Positions 37,385 through 46,074 of a stretch of DNA of 64,000 nt are shown in pieces. Location: assembly GCA_963769905.1 (NCBI GenBank), contig CAVYNG010000001.1, positions 682,001 to 746,000 of the forward strand, in the 5' to 3' direction. This stretch comes from Bog-756 sp963769905 (lineage in GTDB: Bacteria > Actinomycetota > Acidimicrobiia > Acidimicrobiales > RAAP-2). Within the stretch, counting starts at the first letter, position 1; each line of letters starts with the position of its first letter. A model generated the notes under the pieces. It ran no database searches and had not been told where the DNA came from. It saw only the letters and a program-made list of their open reading frames with translations. Both the position numbers and the translations under genes were made by a program.

Positions 37385-38329
37385 TCACCCGACTCGCGCT
37401 GCCCCTTGCGCGACCATCAGTTTGTAGATCCGCTCGAGATCCTCGAGCGTGGCGAACTCGACGATCACCTTGCCTCGCCGTGCGGAGAGGTCCACCTTGA
37501 CCCGGGTGTTGAGATAGCTCGAGAGCAGTTCCTCGAGCTCGAGAATGCCCGGAGGGGGGAGGGGGCGCTGGGAGGGACGAGCCGCGTCCGGGCCACCCGG
37601 ACTCGAGGCAGCACCCTCCCCTGCCTCGCCTTCGGTCAGAGCACCTTGGGTCTGCTCGACGTGCTCGCGGACCATGTCCTCGATCGCCCGCACCGTGAGG
37701 CCCTCCGCGACGATCGTCTTCGCCAGCACCTCTTGGTAGCCGCGATCGGGGGTTCCGAGGAGAGCTCTCGCATGGCCCGGAGAGATCTGTCCCTCGGCCA
37801 GGAGACGCTGCACCCCGGTCGGGAGCTGGAGCAAGCGAAGAGTGTTGGTGACCGCCGTCCTGCTCCTCCCGACCCGCGAAGCCACCTGATCATGCGTGTA
37901 GCCGAACTCCTCGATCAGCTGTTGATAGGCGGCGGCCTCCTCGAGCACGTTGAGATCTTGTCGGTGCAGGTTCTCGACAAGCGCGCGCTCGAGGCTGTGG
38001 CTCTCCTCGGCGGTCTGTATGAGCACCGGGATGGTGTGGAGTCCGGCCCGCCGCGCCGCCCTCCATCGCCGCTCGCCCGCGATCAACTCGAACTCGTCGG
38101 CCGCGTCGCCACCCACCTGTCGGACGAGCACCGGCTGGAGGATCCCGAGCTCTTTGATGGAAGCCGCGAGCGACGACATCGCCTCTTCGTCGAAGTTGGT
38201 CCGAGGTTGGCGCGGGTTGGGCTTGATGCTCCCGATCGGGACCTCGCGCAACGCGGTCGACCGGTCGCCACTGACCTCGGTCGGGATGAGCGAGGAGAGA
38301 CCCTTCCCGAGCCCGCTACGACGTGCCAC
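37385..38329 (-). CDS. parB: Chromosome partitioning protein ParB
   Basis: 314 residues from GTG 38329. Spreading/CTPase region: IKPNPRQPRTNFDEEAM and GERRWRAARRAGL; helix-turn-helix YQQLIEEFGYTHDQVASRVG and SRTAVTNTLRLLQLP; C-terminal dimerisation region. Binds parS (a perfect copy is at 40417) and loads condensin. Overlaps parA by 14 nt. Confidence 0.95.
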   Translation of the reverse strand: MARRSGLGKGLSSLIPTEVSGDRSTALREVPIGSIKPNPRQPRTNFDEEAMSSLAASIKELGILQPVLVRQVGGDAADEFELIAGERRWRAARRAGLHTIPVLIQTAEESHSLERALVENLHRQDLNVLEEAAAYQQLIEEFGYTHDQVASRVGRSRTAVTNTLRLLQLPTGVQRLLAEGQISPGHARALLGTPDRGYQEVLAKTIVAEGLTVRAIEDMVREHVEQTQGALTEGEAGEGAASSPGGPDAARPSQRPLPPPGILELEELLSSYLNTRVKVDLSARRGKVIVEFATLEDLERIYKLMVAQGAARVG

Positions 38330-39632
38330 CGCTGACCTCCTTGGCTAGCTCCCGATATGCCACGGCGCCTCGCGACGAGGGGTCGAAGGCGGTGATCGGC
38401 TGTCCGAACGACGGCGCCTCGGACAGCCGCACCGTCCGGGGGATGACGATGCGGCACACCTTCGCGCCGAAGTGGACCCGGACGTCCTCGGCGACCTCGT
38501 CGGCGAGCCTGGTCCTGGCGTCGTACATGGTCAGGACGATCGTCGAGATGTCGAGCTTCGGGTTGAGGTTGGAAGCGACCAGATGGACGTTGCGGGTCAG
38601 CTGGCTCAAACCTTCCAGGGCGTAGTACTCGCACTGGATGGGCACGAGGACCTCGCTGGCCGCCGCAAGGGCATTGACCGTGATCAGTCCGAGCGAGGGT
38701 GGGCAGTCGATCAGGATGTAGTCGAAGTCGTCGATGACCGACTCGACAGCCCGCCGCAACTTGAGTTCACGACTGAAGGCAGGCACCAGCTCGATCTCGG
38801 CACCTGCCAGCGCGATGGTGGCGGGAGCCACGAAGAGGTTCTTCAGGGCGGTCGGCTCGACGCAGTCCTCGAGGGAGCTGTCCCGCATGAGGACGTCGTA
38901 CATCGACTGTTCGAAATGACGGGCGTCGATCCCGAGTCCGGTCGTCGCGTTTCCCTGGGGGTCCAGGTCCACCACCAGCACCCGGAACCCCAATTCGGCG
39001 AGGGCGGCCCCGAGGTTGACCGAGGTGGTGGTCTTCCCGACCCCACCTTTCTGGTTGGCGACCGCGATGACCCGCGGCAGCGGGTTCCCTGAGGCGGCCT
39101 GAGCCGCGGGTCCGTCCTCAGGTCCGGCTGCGACCTCTTCGGCGATCGGATCGACCAGAGCCTCCGGCTCGGGATGCGACGAGTGTGCGCTCTCGTCGCG
39201 GGCTTCGACCTCGGCGGGGGCCGGAGGCGGCGGCGCGGACTCCACCGGGTCGGCTCTCGGCGGAGACATCGGAGCTCGCAGCGAAGCCTCGATCACGTCC
39301 GCTACGGGAATCTCCTCGGTGCGGGTGCGGTCCCACACCTCGCCCGCGCCAGGCTCCCCGACCGCGCCGTCGGACGCCTGAAGCGCGACCTCCGGATCGG
39401 CGAGGTTGGTTGCCGGAGTTGGATGTATTCCCTCGTCTTCTGGTTGAGGGTTGTCCGTGTACGGAGTGGGCATGTCCTCGGCCGGAAGGCCGCTCTCCCC
39501 ATGGGCGTCCAAGGAGGTCGGCGTGACCAGCCGCACTGCTCCGCTGCTGACAACGTCGGTCTCGACGCCGGATGCTCGTTCCTGAGACTCTGGGGGGGGA
39601 GCCTTGTTCCGCCGCCTTCGGCCGCGCATCAC
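38316..39632 (-). CDS. parA: Chromosome partitioning ATPase ParA with long N-terminal extension
   Basis: 438 residues. The ATPase core starts at RVIAVANQKGGVGKTTTSVN (around residue 190) and continues with VLVVDLDPQGNATTGLG, LIDCPPSLGLITVNAL and VLTMYDARTRLADEV, all deviant-Walker-A ParA motifs. The preceding 185 residues are Pro/Glu/Ala-rich and probably disordered; the frame is open and unbroken, so the extension seems real. GTG 39632 or ATG 39629. Segregates origins with ParB. Confidence 0.92.
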   Translation of the reverse strand: MMRGRRRRNKAPPPESQERASGVETDVVSSGAVRLVTPTSLDAHGESGLPAEDMPTPYTDNPQPEDEGIHPTPATNLADPEVALQASDGAVGEPGAGEVWDRTRTEEIPVADVIEASLRAPMSPPRADPVESAPPPPAPAEVEARDESAHSSHPEPEALVDPIAEEVAAGPEDGPAAQAASGNPLPRVIAVANQKGGVGKTTTSVNLGAALAELGFRVLVVDLDPQGNATTGLGIDARHFEQSMYDVLMRDSSLEDCVEPTALKNLFVAPATIALAGAEIELVPAFSRELKLRRAVESVIDDFDYILIDCPPSLGLITVNALAAASEVLVPIQCEYYALEGLSQLTRNVHLVASNLNPKLDISTIVLTMYDARTRLADEVAEDVRVHFGAKVCRIVIPRTVRLSEAPSFGQPITAFDPSSRGAVAYRELAKEVSGGTS

Positions 39633-39706
39633 CGACTACTCGAGCGTGTGGGATTCAAGGTCCTCATACTCTCCTCAGGCCATCCTGAGGTCAAGCCTTT
39701 TCACGA

Positions 39707-39722
39707 CGTTCCACGTGAAACT
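39707..39722. promoter_or_regulatory. parS-like site
   Basis: A degenerate form of parS around TCCACGTGAAAC, three mismatches to the 16-bp consensus, 75 bp upstream of parA. The surrounding 39633-39981 has no convincing gene; it also holds a CCTCAGG/CCTGAGG hairpin at 39673-39690. Confidence 0.45.
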
Positions 39723-39919
39723 TTCGCATTTCGTCCCTGTGCGAGGTTTTGTGCCAGGCCGATCGGGTGACGGTCAAGGCCCGACCCAGGGCTCTCGAGG
39801 AGGACCAGCCACCCTTCGGGCGGCAGGTGGACTTGCCCGTGTGCCGCGTGGTCTGAGGTCGGCTGGTCCGGCGGGTCCCACCGGATTCTCGCCCCAGAGG
39901 GCCTGCCACCGGTGAGGAG

Positions 39920-39949
39920 CCGAGCCGGCCGTGAAGGGAGCCGGCTCGG
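39920..39949 (-). terminator. Hairpin downstream of the small HTH gene
   Basis: CCGAGCCGGC, 10-nt loop, GCCGGCTCGG: perfect 10-bp stem 33 bp beyond the stop at 39982. No T tract. Confidence 0.45.
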
Positions 39950-39981
39950 ACAGGGGTCGGCCCTTCCGGCTCACGCCATCC

Positions 39982-40323
39982 CTAGTAGGGGTCCAGACCG
40001 ATCTGGAACCGGACCTCTGCGTTCCGGGACCATCCGTCCTGAACAAGCCGCTCCAGCTCCGCCGAGTTCGGCCTTCCGCTTTGCCAGACGGCTTGTCGGG
40101 TCTTGCCCAGCGCTGCTCCGATCTCGTTCCAGGTTCGGCCCTGGGCTCGTGCGGCATGCACAGCCTTTCGTTCGATGGCCTTGAAGTACCGCTGGAAGAA
40201 GGCAACCGCTTCGAGCACCTCCATCGGATCGGGGTCCTGACTCGTCCGGAGGGATTCCCATCGTTCCCAGGTAAATGCTTCGCTCACAGGTCCGATGCTG
40301 CAGGTCTGCTCGGCGGTTGTCAA
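39982..40323 (-). CDS. Small helix-turn-helix protein in the par locus
   Basis: 113 residues from TTG 40323, or 101 from GTG 40287. Mostly helical; residues about 60-85 (RAQGRTWNEIGAALGKTRQA) form a helix-turn-helix like sigma region 4. Homologues are not recognised beyond this. It lies between parA and rsmG, flanked by parS, where Mycobacterium has no gene. A perfect 10-bp inverted repeat covers the TTG codon, which would make it an operator if GTG 40287 is the real start. Confidence 0.65.
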   Translation of the reverse strand: MTTAEQTCSIGPVSEAFTWERWESLRTSQDPDPMEVLEAVAFFQRYFKAIERKAVHAARAQGRTWNEIGAALGKTRQAVWQSGRPNSAELERLVQDGWSRNAEVRFQIGLDPY

Positions 40324-40338
40324 GGTTTCTTGACAACC
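40315..40338. promoter_or_regulatory. Perfect inverted repeat, candidate operator of the HTH gene
   Basis: GGTTGTCAAG, GTTT, CTTGACAACC: 10-bp perfect arms. On the minus strand it contains TTGACA, a consensus -35, upstream of the HTH gene. Confidence 0.55.
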
Positions 40339-40416
40339 TTTGGTCGACGGATGCCAGTCGAGGGTCGGTTTGGGGCACGCCGACGAATCGGAAGTCCGGG
40401 ATCCGCCGACTGCGAC

Positions 40417-40432
40417 TGTTTCACGTGAAACG
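40417..40432. promoter_or_regulatory. parS centromere site
   Basis: TGTTTCACGTGAAACG, 15 of 16 matches to the universal parS (TGTTTCACGTGAAACA), between rsmG and parAB. Confidence 0.9.
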
Positions 40433-40486
40433 GCGCGACACCCAGCCCGGGACTGCGAAGCGGTTAGGTAACATCCTGCTTTTGGT

Positions 40487-41161
40487 TCAGAAGAGCGGGC
40501 GCTTTGCCGGAACCCCGACCCGCCGTGGGTAGCGCTCTGGCGTTGGCCCGAGCTTCGCCAGGACCCGGTAGTTGAACCGGTCCTCCACCCGGAGTTCCTC
40601 TCCGGCTCCCAGACCTACCTCGGTGAGTCCGTCCTCGGCCCAGCGTTCCGCAGCCTCGGTTTCGGGTGGCTCGGATACCACGAGGAAGCCTCCGGTCCTC
40701 AGAAGCGGGGCGCCGCACTCCGCCACGACCGCCGGCCGGCCGAACAGCCGCGAAGACACACCCTCGAAGCGCTCACGGAAACGGCTTTCGTGGGCGATCT
40801 CCTCGGCCCTGCCCCGAACCACCTCGACCATCGTCCGGCGATCCGGACCCTGCTCCTTCCACCGGTCGAGCTCAAGTCTCAAGAACTCGGTGCGACGCTC
40901 GCTGGCGTCGAGGAGGACGACATCGGTCCCCGGCCAGCATGCGTGGAGAACGATGCCGGGCAAGCCGGCACCGGATCCGAGGTCCAGCACCGAGCGGGGC
41001 GGCCGGCCGAGTGAGTGCTCGAAGACTTCGACGAACCCGAGTGCGTGGTCGAGCTGAGTGTCGATCTCGGAACTGCCGAGCATCCCGAGCGCGGCCGCGC
41101 GCCCGAGCGCTTCTTCGACCGATCGTGGCAGCCGTTCCCGGTGCTCCGACAGCCTGCTCAA
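40487..41161 (-). CDS. rsmG: 16S rRNA (guanine-527-N7)-methyltransferase
   Basis: 224 residues from TTG 41161. SAM motif VLDLGSGAGLPGIVLH, VVLLDASERRTEFLR, and SSRLFGRPAVVAECGAPLL in place of the usual variable motif. Known as GidB; loss gives low-level streptomycin resistance in other bacteria. Conserved position between jag and parA. Confidence 0.92.
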   Translation of the reverse strand: MSRLSEHRERLPRSVEEALGRAAALGMLGSSEIDTQLDHALGFVEVFEHSLGRPPRSVLDLGSGAGLPGIVLHACWPGTDVVLLDASERRTEFLRLELDRWKEQGPDRRTMVEVVRGRAEEIAHESRFRERFEGVSSRLFGRPAVVAECGAPLLRTGGFLVVSEPPETEAAERWAEDGLTEVGLGAGEELRVEDRFNYRVLAKLGPTPERYPRRVGVPAKRPLF

Positions 41162-41263
41162 GCCGTCTCCCTCACGCGTTACGAGCCATCCGCAGATTGG
41201 TCGAGGGTCCTCCGGAGGGACGTACGAACCTCCGTGGGGCGGCCCGGGCGGCGAGCGCCAGGA

Positions 41264-42271
41264 TCAGCCTGCCGGCTGGATCACCACGTATCTCTCGGGC
41301 TCGACCCCGTCCGAGCGGGTCCCGACCCCGTCCATCTCGTTGACCGCGTCGTGGATGACCTTCCGGTCCGCGGGCGACATCGGCTCGAGCGCACGCTCCT
41401 CACCGCTGCTCTTTACCTCCGCGACGATGCCCTCAGTGAAGCGACGGAGCGCAGCTGCGCGCTTGGCCCGGTAGCCCCCGACGTCGACGAGGATCCGATC
41501 GGTGCGAGTTTCGGACTGCCTCTGCACGAACGTCCGGGTCAGATCTTGCACTGCGGCGAGCGTCGCGCCTCGAGGGCCGACCAGCAGACCCAGATCGTCA
41601 CCCGTCGCCGACACCTGCACGGTGTCCTCGTCGAGCTCTTCGTAGCTCACGTCTGCCTGAAGGCCGAACTCGCGGACCAGACCGGCAAGGAAATCCCGCG
41701 CGGCCTCCCCCTGCTGCGCCAGCGTCAGTGATTCCTCCATCGTGGTGCCCTCGCTCTCTCCGCTGGTACTCACGGCATCCTGCCCGCTCCGTCGACCTTC
41801 GCTCCCGGCAGTCGCCGCAGGGCGGCGTCCCCTCGAGCGCCGGCGACGGGAGCCTCCGGAAGTCGATGCTGCTGCGTTGCCGTTCGCCGCTTCGGCTGCG
41901 CGGTTCCGCTCACCGTTACCCTGCCGGCGCGGGCGGTCCGACGAACCGGTCCGTTCGCGATCGCCCTCCTGGCCCCCGCGTCCCCCGCGCTCGTCAGCGT
42001 TCCCGTTCCGACGCGTCGATCCCTCGCCACGCGTCCGACCCTGCCCGTTCCGACCGCGGTCCGAACGTTGCCGGCGACCACGCTTCGGTGGGGGGGCGAC
42101 CGGACGGACCCTTGCCTGTACCCGCGCTTCACCCCGCTGGCGACCGAAGAGTCCCGCCTTCGGCTCGCTGACGATCACGAACTCCGCATCGTCCTCCGCG
42201 ACACCCAGATGGTCGAGGACGATCTCTTTCGCCTCGGCAAGCGTCTTTCCACTGGCTTCGACCCACTCCAC
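41264..42271 (-). CDS. jag: Jag/KhpB-type KH-R3H RNA-binding protein
   Basis: 335 residues from GTG 42271. Jag-N domain (EWVEASGKTLAEAKEIVLDH, with KAGLFGRQRGEA), a long Arg/Gly/Asn-rich linker (about 65-180), then a KH domain (DDLGLLVGPRGATLAAVQ) and R3H (MSPADRKVIHDAVNE). Binds RNA, partner of KhpA in other bacteria. 3 bp after yidC; conserved neighbour (Rv3920c-like). Confidence 0.9.
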   Translation of the reverse strand: MEWVEASGKTLAEAKEIVLDHLGVAEDDAEFVIVSEPKAGLFGRQRGEARVQARVRPVAPPPKRGRRQRSDRGRNGQGRTRGEGSTRRNGNADERGGRGGQEGDRERTGSSDRPRRQGNGERNRAAEAANGNAAASTSGGSRRRRSRGRRPAATAGSEGRRSGQDAVSTSGESEGTTMEESLTLAQQGEAARDFLAGLVREFGLQADVSYEELDEDTVQVSATGDDLGLLVGPRGATLAAVQDLTRTFVQRQSETRTDRILVDVGGYRAKRAAALRRFTEGIVAEVKSSGEERALEPMSPADRKVIHDAVNEMDGVGTRSDGVEPERYVVIQPAG

Positions 42272-42274
42272 GTC

Positions 42275-43498
42275 CTATCGCGCCTTCCTCGTCCGCTTCG
42301 ACTTCGACCGCGGATGCTCTTTGGGCTTCGCGGCTTCGTCGTTCGCGCCGTCGCCCGCAGTCGGACCTTTCCTTCCGTTGCCCGACCCTCCCGAGCCGGA
42401 CCGTTGCGATCCTCCCGAGCCGGAACGTTGCGGCCGGCCGCCACCGGCTCGCCCGTTGGTCTTTGCGCCGTTGCCGCGTGAGCCCTCCGCCGAGCCGTTC
42501 GCGCCGCCACCTGCCTGGGGAGCCCGGGTCGGGCCCTTCGGTTTGGGCAGTTCCTTCTCCGTTCGGTCGGCGCTCGCCGGCTTCGGGCCCGCTCGTTCCC
42601 CCGCCTTTCCCGCGGCAGGGGAGGGCGGCCCCGCCACGATCCCCTTGCGGAACAGCACCTCTTGCGTTCCGATCCGGATCGCGCTCGAAATGATGAAGTA
42701 TACGTTAAGAATCGCGGCAACATTTAGGTAAATGAGACCGAAGATAAGTGGCATGTACTTCTGCAACATCGCCTGCTGAGGATTTGCCTGAGCAGCCTGC
42801 GGATTCCGGGCATTGAGGCGGGACATCTGCAGGTACTGGAGGCCGACCGCGGCAACCACCAGCACCAGGTAGGGAATAGCCACCCAGAACGAGCTGTGAT
42901 GCGAGAGCAGCTTGTCGGCGAAGTTCATGCCGAAGGAGATGAGCTGGCCGTGAGCAGCCACGATGTCGTGGTACATCTTCGTATCCGGATTGATGTACCG
43001 CGGCACCGCGCAGACCGAGGTGGTGCATTTGCTTGGGTTCGTGGGGTTGATACCGCTCGCCGTCACCGTGTACGGAATCGACGCGCCTTTTGAAACGGTG
43101 TTGGTGATACCCCGGATTACGCTGTAGAGGACGAAGAATGCCGGCATCTGCAATAGCATGGGAAGGCAGCCTGAAGCCGGATTGACATTGTGCTCTTTGT
43201 AGAGCTTCATCATTTCGTCGTTCATCAGGGTGCGATTTTCGGCACCCTTGTACTTCTGCTGCAGCTTCTTCATCTCGGGAGCGAGCGCCTGCATCGCTGC
43301 CATGTTCTTGGTGCTCTTGACGGTGAGCGGTGTGAGGGCAGCCATGATCACCATGGTGAGCAGCGCCACGTCGATCGGGTAGTTCGGGATGATCGAGTAG
43401 AAGAACGCCAGGATGCTCCCGACCAGGTCGAGGAGCGGCTGGAAGATGGAACCGATCGCGTGGACGAAGGAGTTCTCGGCGGCGATCAAGGCGCTCAT
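42275..43498 (-). CDS. yidC: Membrane protein insertase YidC
   Basis: 407 residues. Helices at about 15-60, NYPIDVALLTMVIMAALTPL, ASGCLPMLLQMPAFFVLY, VAIPYLVLVVAAVGLQYL and IFGLIYLNVAAILNVYFI. Cytosolic loop KSTKNMAAMQALAPEMKKLQ in part. A long Gly/Ser/Lys/Arg-rich C-terminal tail (from about 325) probably contacts ribosomes. ATG overlaps the yidD stop. Confidence 0.95.
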   Translation of the reverse strand: MSALIAAENSFVHAIGSIFQPLLDLVGSILAFFYSIIPNYPIDVALLTMVIMAALTPLTVKSTKNMAAMQALAPEMKKLQQKYKGAENRTLMNDEMMKLYKEHNVNPASGCLPMLLQMPAFFVLYSVIRGITNTVSKGASIPYTVTASGINPTNPSKCTTSVCAVPRYINPDTKMYHDIVAAHGQLISFGMNFADKLLSHHSSFWVAIPYLVLVVAAVGLQYLQMSRLNARNPQAAQANPQQAMLQKYMPLIFGLIYLNVAAILNVYFIISSAIRIGTQEVLFRKGIVAGPPSPAAGKAGERAGPKPASADRTEKELPKPKGPTRAPQAGGGANGSAEGSRGNGAKTNGRAGGGRPQRSGSGGSQRSGSGGSGNGRKGPTAGDGANDEAAKPKEHPRSKSKRTRKAR

Positions 43499-43779
43499 CG
43501 GGTCCTCCGCTCAGGGACCGGGTCGACCCCGTGCCCGCCCCAGGGACCACAGCGTGCGACACGTCCGGCCGCCAAGAGGGTCCCTCGTGCCGTCCCGTGT
43601 CGGGTGATCGCCTCGATGGCGAACTCCGAGCAGCTCGGGACGTACCGACAGCCGGTCGGACGCCCCGACCGGAGCGCCTGGTACCACCGGATCACGGCCA
43701 ACAGACCGCGGGCCGCGAGGCCCGGTGCCGGGGCTACCGGCCGCGCGGCTCGTGGCCTTTCGCTCGTCGTCACGCTCAT
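43495..43779 (-). CDS. yidD: Membrane protein insertion efficiency factor YidD
   Basis: 94 residues from ATG 43779 (TGATG overlap with rnpA). LLAVIRWYQALRSGRPTGCR, then YVPSCSEFAIEAITRHG and CGPWGGHGVDPVP: the conserved CRxxPSCSxY-type pattern. Assists YidC-dependent insertion. Confidence 0.95.
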   Translation of the reverse strand: MSVTTSERPRAARPVAPAPGLAARGLLAVIRWYQALRSGRPTGCRYVPSCSEFAIEAITRHGTARGTLLAAGRVARCGPWGGHGVDPVPERRTR

Positions 43780-44162
43780 CAGGCCACGTCCTGTTCGGAG
43801 CCCTGCACGGCTCGCTCCCTCGTGGCCCTTTCCAATGCCTGGCTCATCGCCACCTTCAGTTCGTCGTATCGGAGTCCCGGGCCGCCGGGGCCCGAAACCA
43901 CCATGTAGGCACCGACGGGAAGGGTCGGTGCCAGTTCGTTCACGATCGCCCGCAGCCTTCGCCGCAGGCGATTGCGCACCACCGCGTTGCCCAGCCGACG
44001 AGCGATCGCATACCCCACTTGTGGCCGCTCCCACGCCGGTTCTGGCTGGAAACTGACCGTGATCGGGCCGGATCGCCCTCGGCGCCTCGAGCGGCCGAGT
44101 TGGTCGAAGATCCGCCTCGAGCGGATCGACCCACACGCCCAGGTCCCCGAATGCCTGGTCAA
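43779..44162 (-). CDS. rnpA: Ribonuclease P protein component
   Basis: 127 residues. The RNA-binding motif GYAIARRLGNAVVRNRLRRR is unmistakable, followed by LRAIVNEL. No ATG or GTG lies upstream of the conserved RSRRIFDQL; TTG 44162 overlaps the rpmH stop (TTGA) and gives a normal length, so translation is coupled to L34. Tail after about residue 120 is non-conserved. Confidence 0.9.
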   Translation of the reverse strand: MTRHSGTWACGSIRSRRIFDQLGRSRRRGRSGPITVSFQPEPAWERPQVGYAIARRLGNAVVRNRLRRRLRAIVNELAPTLPVGAYMVVSGPGGPGLRYDELKVAMSQALERATRERAVQGSEQDVA

Positions 44163-44293
44163 CCGGCCAGTCGCTGACGGCCTTTCGCCCGGCGCGCCTT
44201 GATCACCGCGCGTCCGGATTTCGTCGACATCCGCTTGCGGAACCCGTGTGTCCTCGCGCGCTTGCGCACGTTCGGTTGGTACGTCCGCTTCAT
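44159..44293 (-). CDS. rpmH: 50S ribosomal protein L34
   Basis: 44 residues: begins MKRTYQPNVRKRARTHGFRK and ends with KARRAKGRQRLAG, near-identical to bacterial L34. ATG 44293. First gene of rpmH-rnpA-yidD-yidC-jag, reading away from dnaA. Confidence 0.97.
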   Translation of the reverse strand: MKRTYQPNVRKRARTHGFRKRMSTKSGRAVIKARRAKGRQRLAG

Positions 44294-44655
44294 TCATCCA
44301 CATCCTTCCTGGCCCTGCGCTGCGGACGTCCTCGTCCCGATCGGCAGGGGGCCGGGTCACCGGCAACAGGGCAATTCGGGTTCATCCTACGCTTAGCTGG
44401 CCTTCCCCACTAGTCGACACAGCCCCCGGCACGCATCGCGGGAGCGGTGTACCGTTCCGGTCAACGCCAGCCGCGCGACCGGTCCGACGGGTCCTCGATC
44501 CGCCGGCCCCGCCGGTGCCAACGAGAACCACGACATCTGACCGGATCCAGCCACAGCCCCGCCCGGGACCGGGTGGTGCGTCGGCATGCGAGCACTCGTC
44601 CACACCTGTGGATAACTTTGTGGACCGGTGACGCTGTCCGAGGGCGGAGGCCCAT
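44294..44655. promoter_or_regulatory. rpmH-dnaA intergenic region with DnaA boxes
   Basis: A 362-bp gap between divergent rpmH and dnaA. It holds a perfect TTATCCACA (minus strand, 44615-44607) and TCGTCCACA (44596-44604), close to dnaA, suited to dnaA autoregulation. No other gene seen. Confidence 0.65.
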
Positions 44656-46074
44656 GTGAACCGCACTGAGGACTTGTGGACATCGTGTGCCGAGGCACTC
44701 CGTGTACAGGTCTCAGATGCCACCTGGCAGGCTTTCCTCTCCGGGATCACGCCTCTTACCGTTGCAGACGACGAGATCGTGCTCGCGGTGCCGAACAGCC
44801 TCATCCGGGACCGCGTCGAGTCGCGGTTCCTCGCAATGATCCAGGACACCGTCGCCGGGACGGTGGGGCGCAACTTGCTCGTCCGTCTCGAAGTCGTTCC
44901 ACCCGCGTTCGAGTCCCCAGAGGAGGTGGTTGCCGAGCTCGAGCCCGGAGCGGACGGATCCCCGCCGGCGTCGACCGGCAACCAGAGGGACTCGTGGAGC
45001 GACCGGGCTCATCCGGGTGGTCGGCCCTCGCGGCAGTCCGGATCGTGGCCCGTGCTCGATTCCCGCTACACCTTCGAGACCTTCGTCATCGCCTCCTCCA
45101 ACCGGTTCGCCCACGCGGCCGCCCAGTCCGTTGCAGAGGCCCCCGCTCGCTCGTACAACCCCCTCTTCATCTACGGCGACGCCGGGCTCGGCAAGACGCA
45201 CCTCCTCCAGGCGATCGGGAACTACGTCCTCGAAAATTTCAACGGTCGGCACGTGCGCTACGTCACGACCGAGACCTACATGAACGAGTTCGTCGACGCG
45301 ATCCGCACCAACGCGACCACGGCGTTCAAGCGCCGCTATCGCGAATGCGACGTGCTCCTGCTCGACGACGTCCAGTTCATGGAGGGCAAAGAGTCGCTCC
45401 AAGAGGAGTTCTTCCACACCTTCAACTCGCTCTACGGTGCGTCGAAACAGATGGTGATCACCTCGGACCGACCCCCCAAGGCGATCGCCACTCTCGAGGA
45501 CCGGCTGCGGAGCCGGTTCATGTCCGGCCTCATCACGGAGGTTCAGCCTCCCGAGCTCGAGACCCGTCTTGCCATCCTCCAGACCAAGGCGGAACACGAA
45601 CAGGCCGCTGTCCCCGACGAGGTTCTGGACTTCATCGCGACCCATGTGACCGAGAACATCCGCGAACTGGAAGGTGCGCTGATCCGGGTCACCGCGTTCG
45701 CCAGTCTGAACCGCCAACCGTTGACCCGCGACCTCGCTGAACAGGTACTTTCCGATATCGTGTCCGCCGACCAACCGAGGCGAATCACCCCTCAGCTCAT
45801 CCTCGACGCGACGTCGGAGACCTTCGGTTTCTCAGTCGACGAGTTGCGCGGCCCGAATCGGCGCCGTCCACTCGTCACCGCCCGACAGGTCAGCATGTAC
45901 GTCTTCCGCGAGCTCACCGACTTCAGCTACCCGGCCATCGGGCGCGAGTTCGGTGGCCGCGACCACACGACCGTCATGCATGCGGTCGACAAGATCGCGA
46001 TGCTCATGAAGGAGCGCCGCCAGATCTACAACCAGGTGACCGATCTCGTCGTCCGAATTCGGAGCGGGTCGTAG
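44656..46074 (+). CDS. dnaA: Chromosomal replication initiator DnaA
   Basis: 472 residues from GTG 44656. Domain I (LWTSCAEALRVQVSDATWQAFL), linker, AAA+ domain with Walker A YGDAGLGKTHLLQA and Walker B VLLLDDVQFMEG, sensor region ITSDRPPKAIATLEDRLRSR, and domain IV with GGRDHTTVMHAVDKI. Binds the boxes on both sides of its gene. Confidence 0.97.
   Translation: MNRTEDLWTSCAEALRVQVSDATWQAFLSGITPLTVADDEIVLAVPNSLIRDRVESRFLAMIQDTVAGTVGRNLLVRLEVVPPAFESPEEVVAELEPGADGSPPASTGNQRDSWSDRAHPGGRPSRQSGSWPVLDSRYTFETFVIASSNRFAHAAAQSVAEAPARSYNPLFIYGDAGLGKTHLLQAIGNYVLENFNGRHVRYVTTETYMNEFVDAIRTNATTAFKRRYRECDVLLLDDVQFMEGKESLQEEFFHTFNSLYGASKQMVITSDRPPKAIATLEDRLRSRFMSGLITEVQPPELETRLAILQTKAEHEQAAVPDEVLDFIATHVTENIRELEGALIRVTAFASLNRQPLTRDLAEQVLSDIVSADQPRRITPQLILDATSETFGFSVDELRGPNRRRPLVTARQVSMYVFRELTDFSYPAIGREFGGRDHTTVMHAVDKIAMLMKERRQIYNQVTDLVVRIRSGS

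Noticed and set aside
43495..44136. Extended yidD frame starting upstream of 43779
   Set aside because: The upstream part is the rnpA gene read in another frame; ATG 43779 gives the family length.
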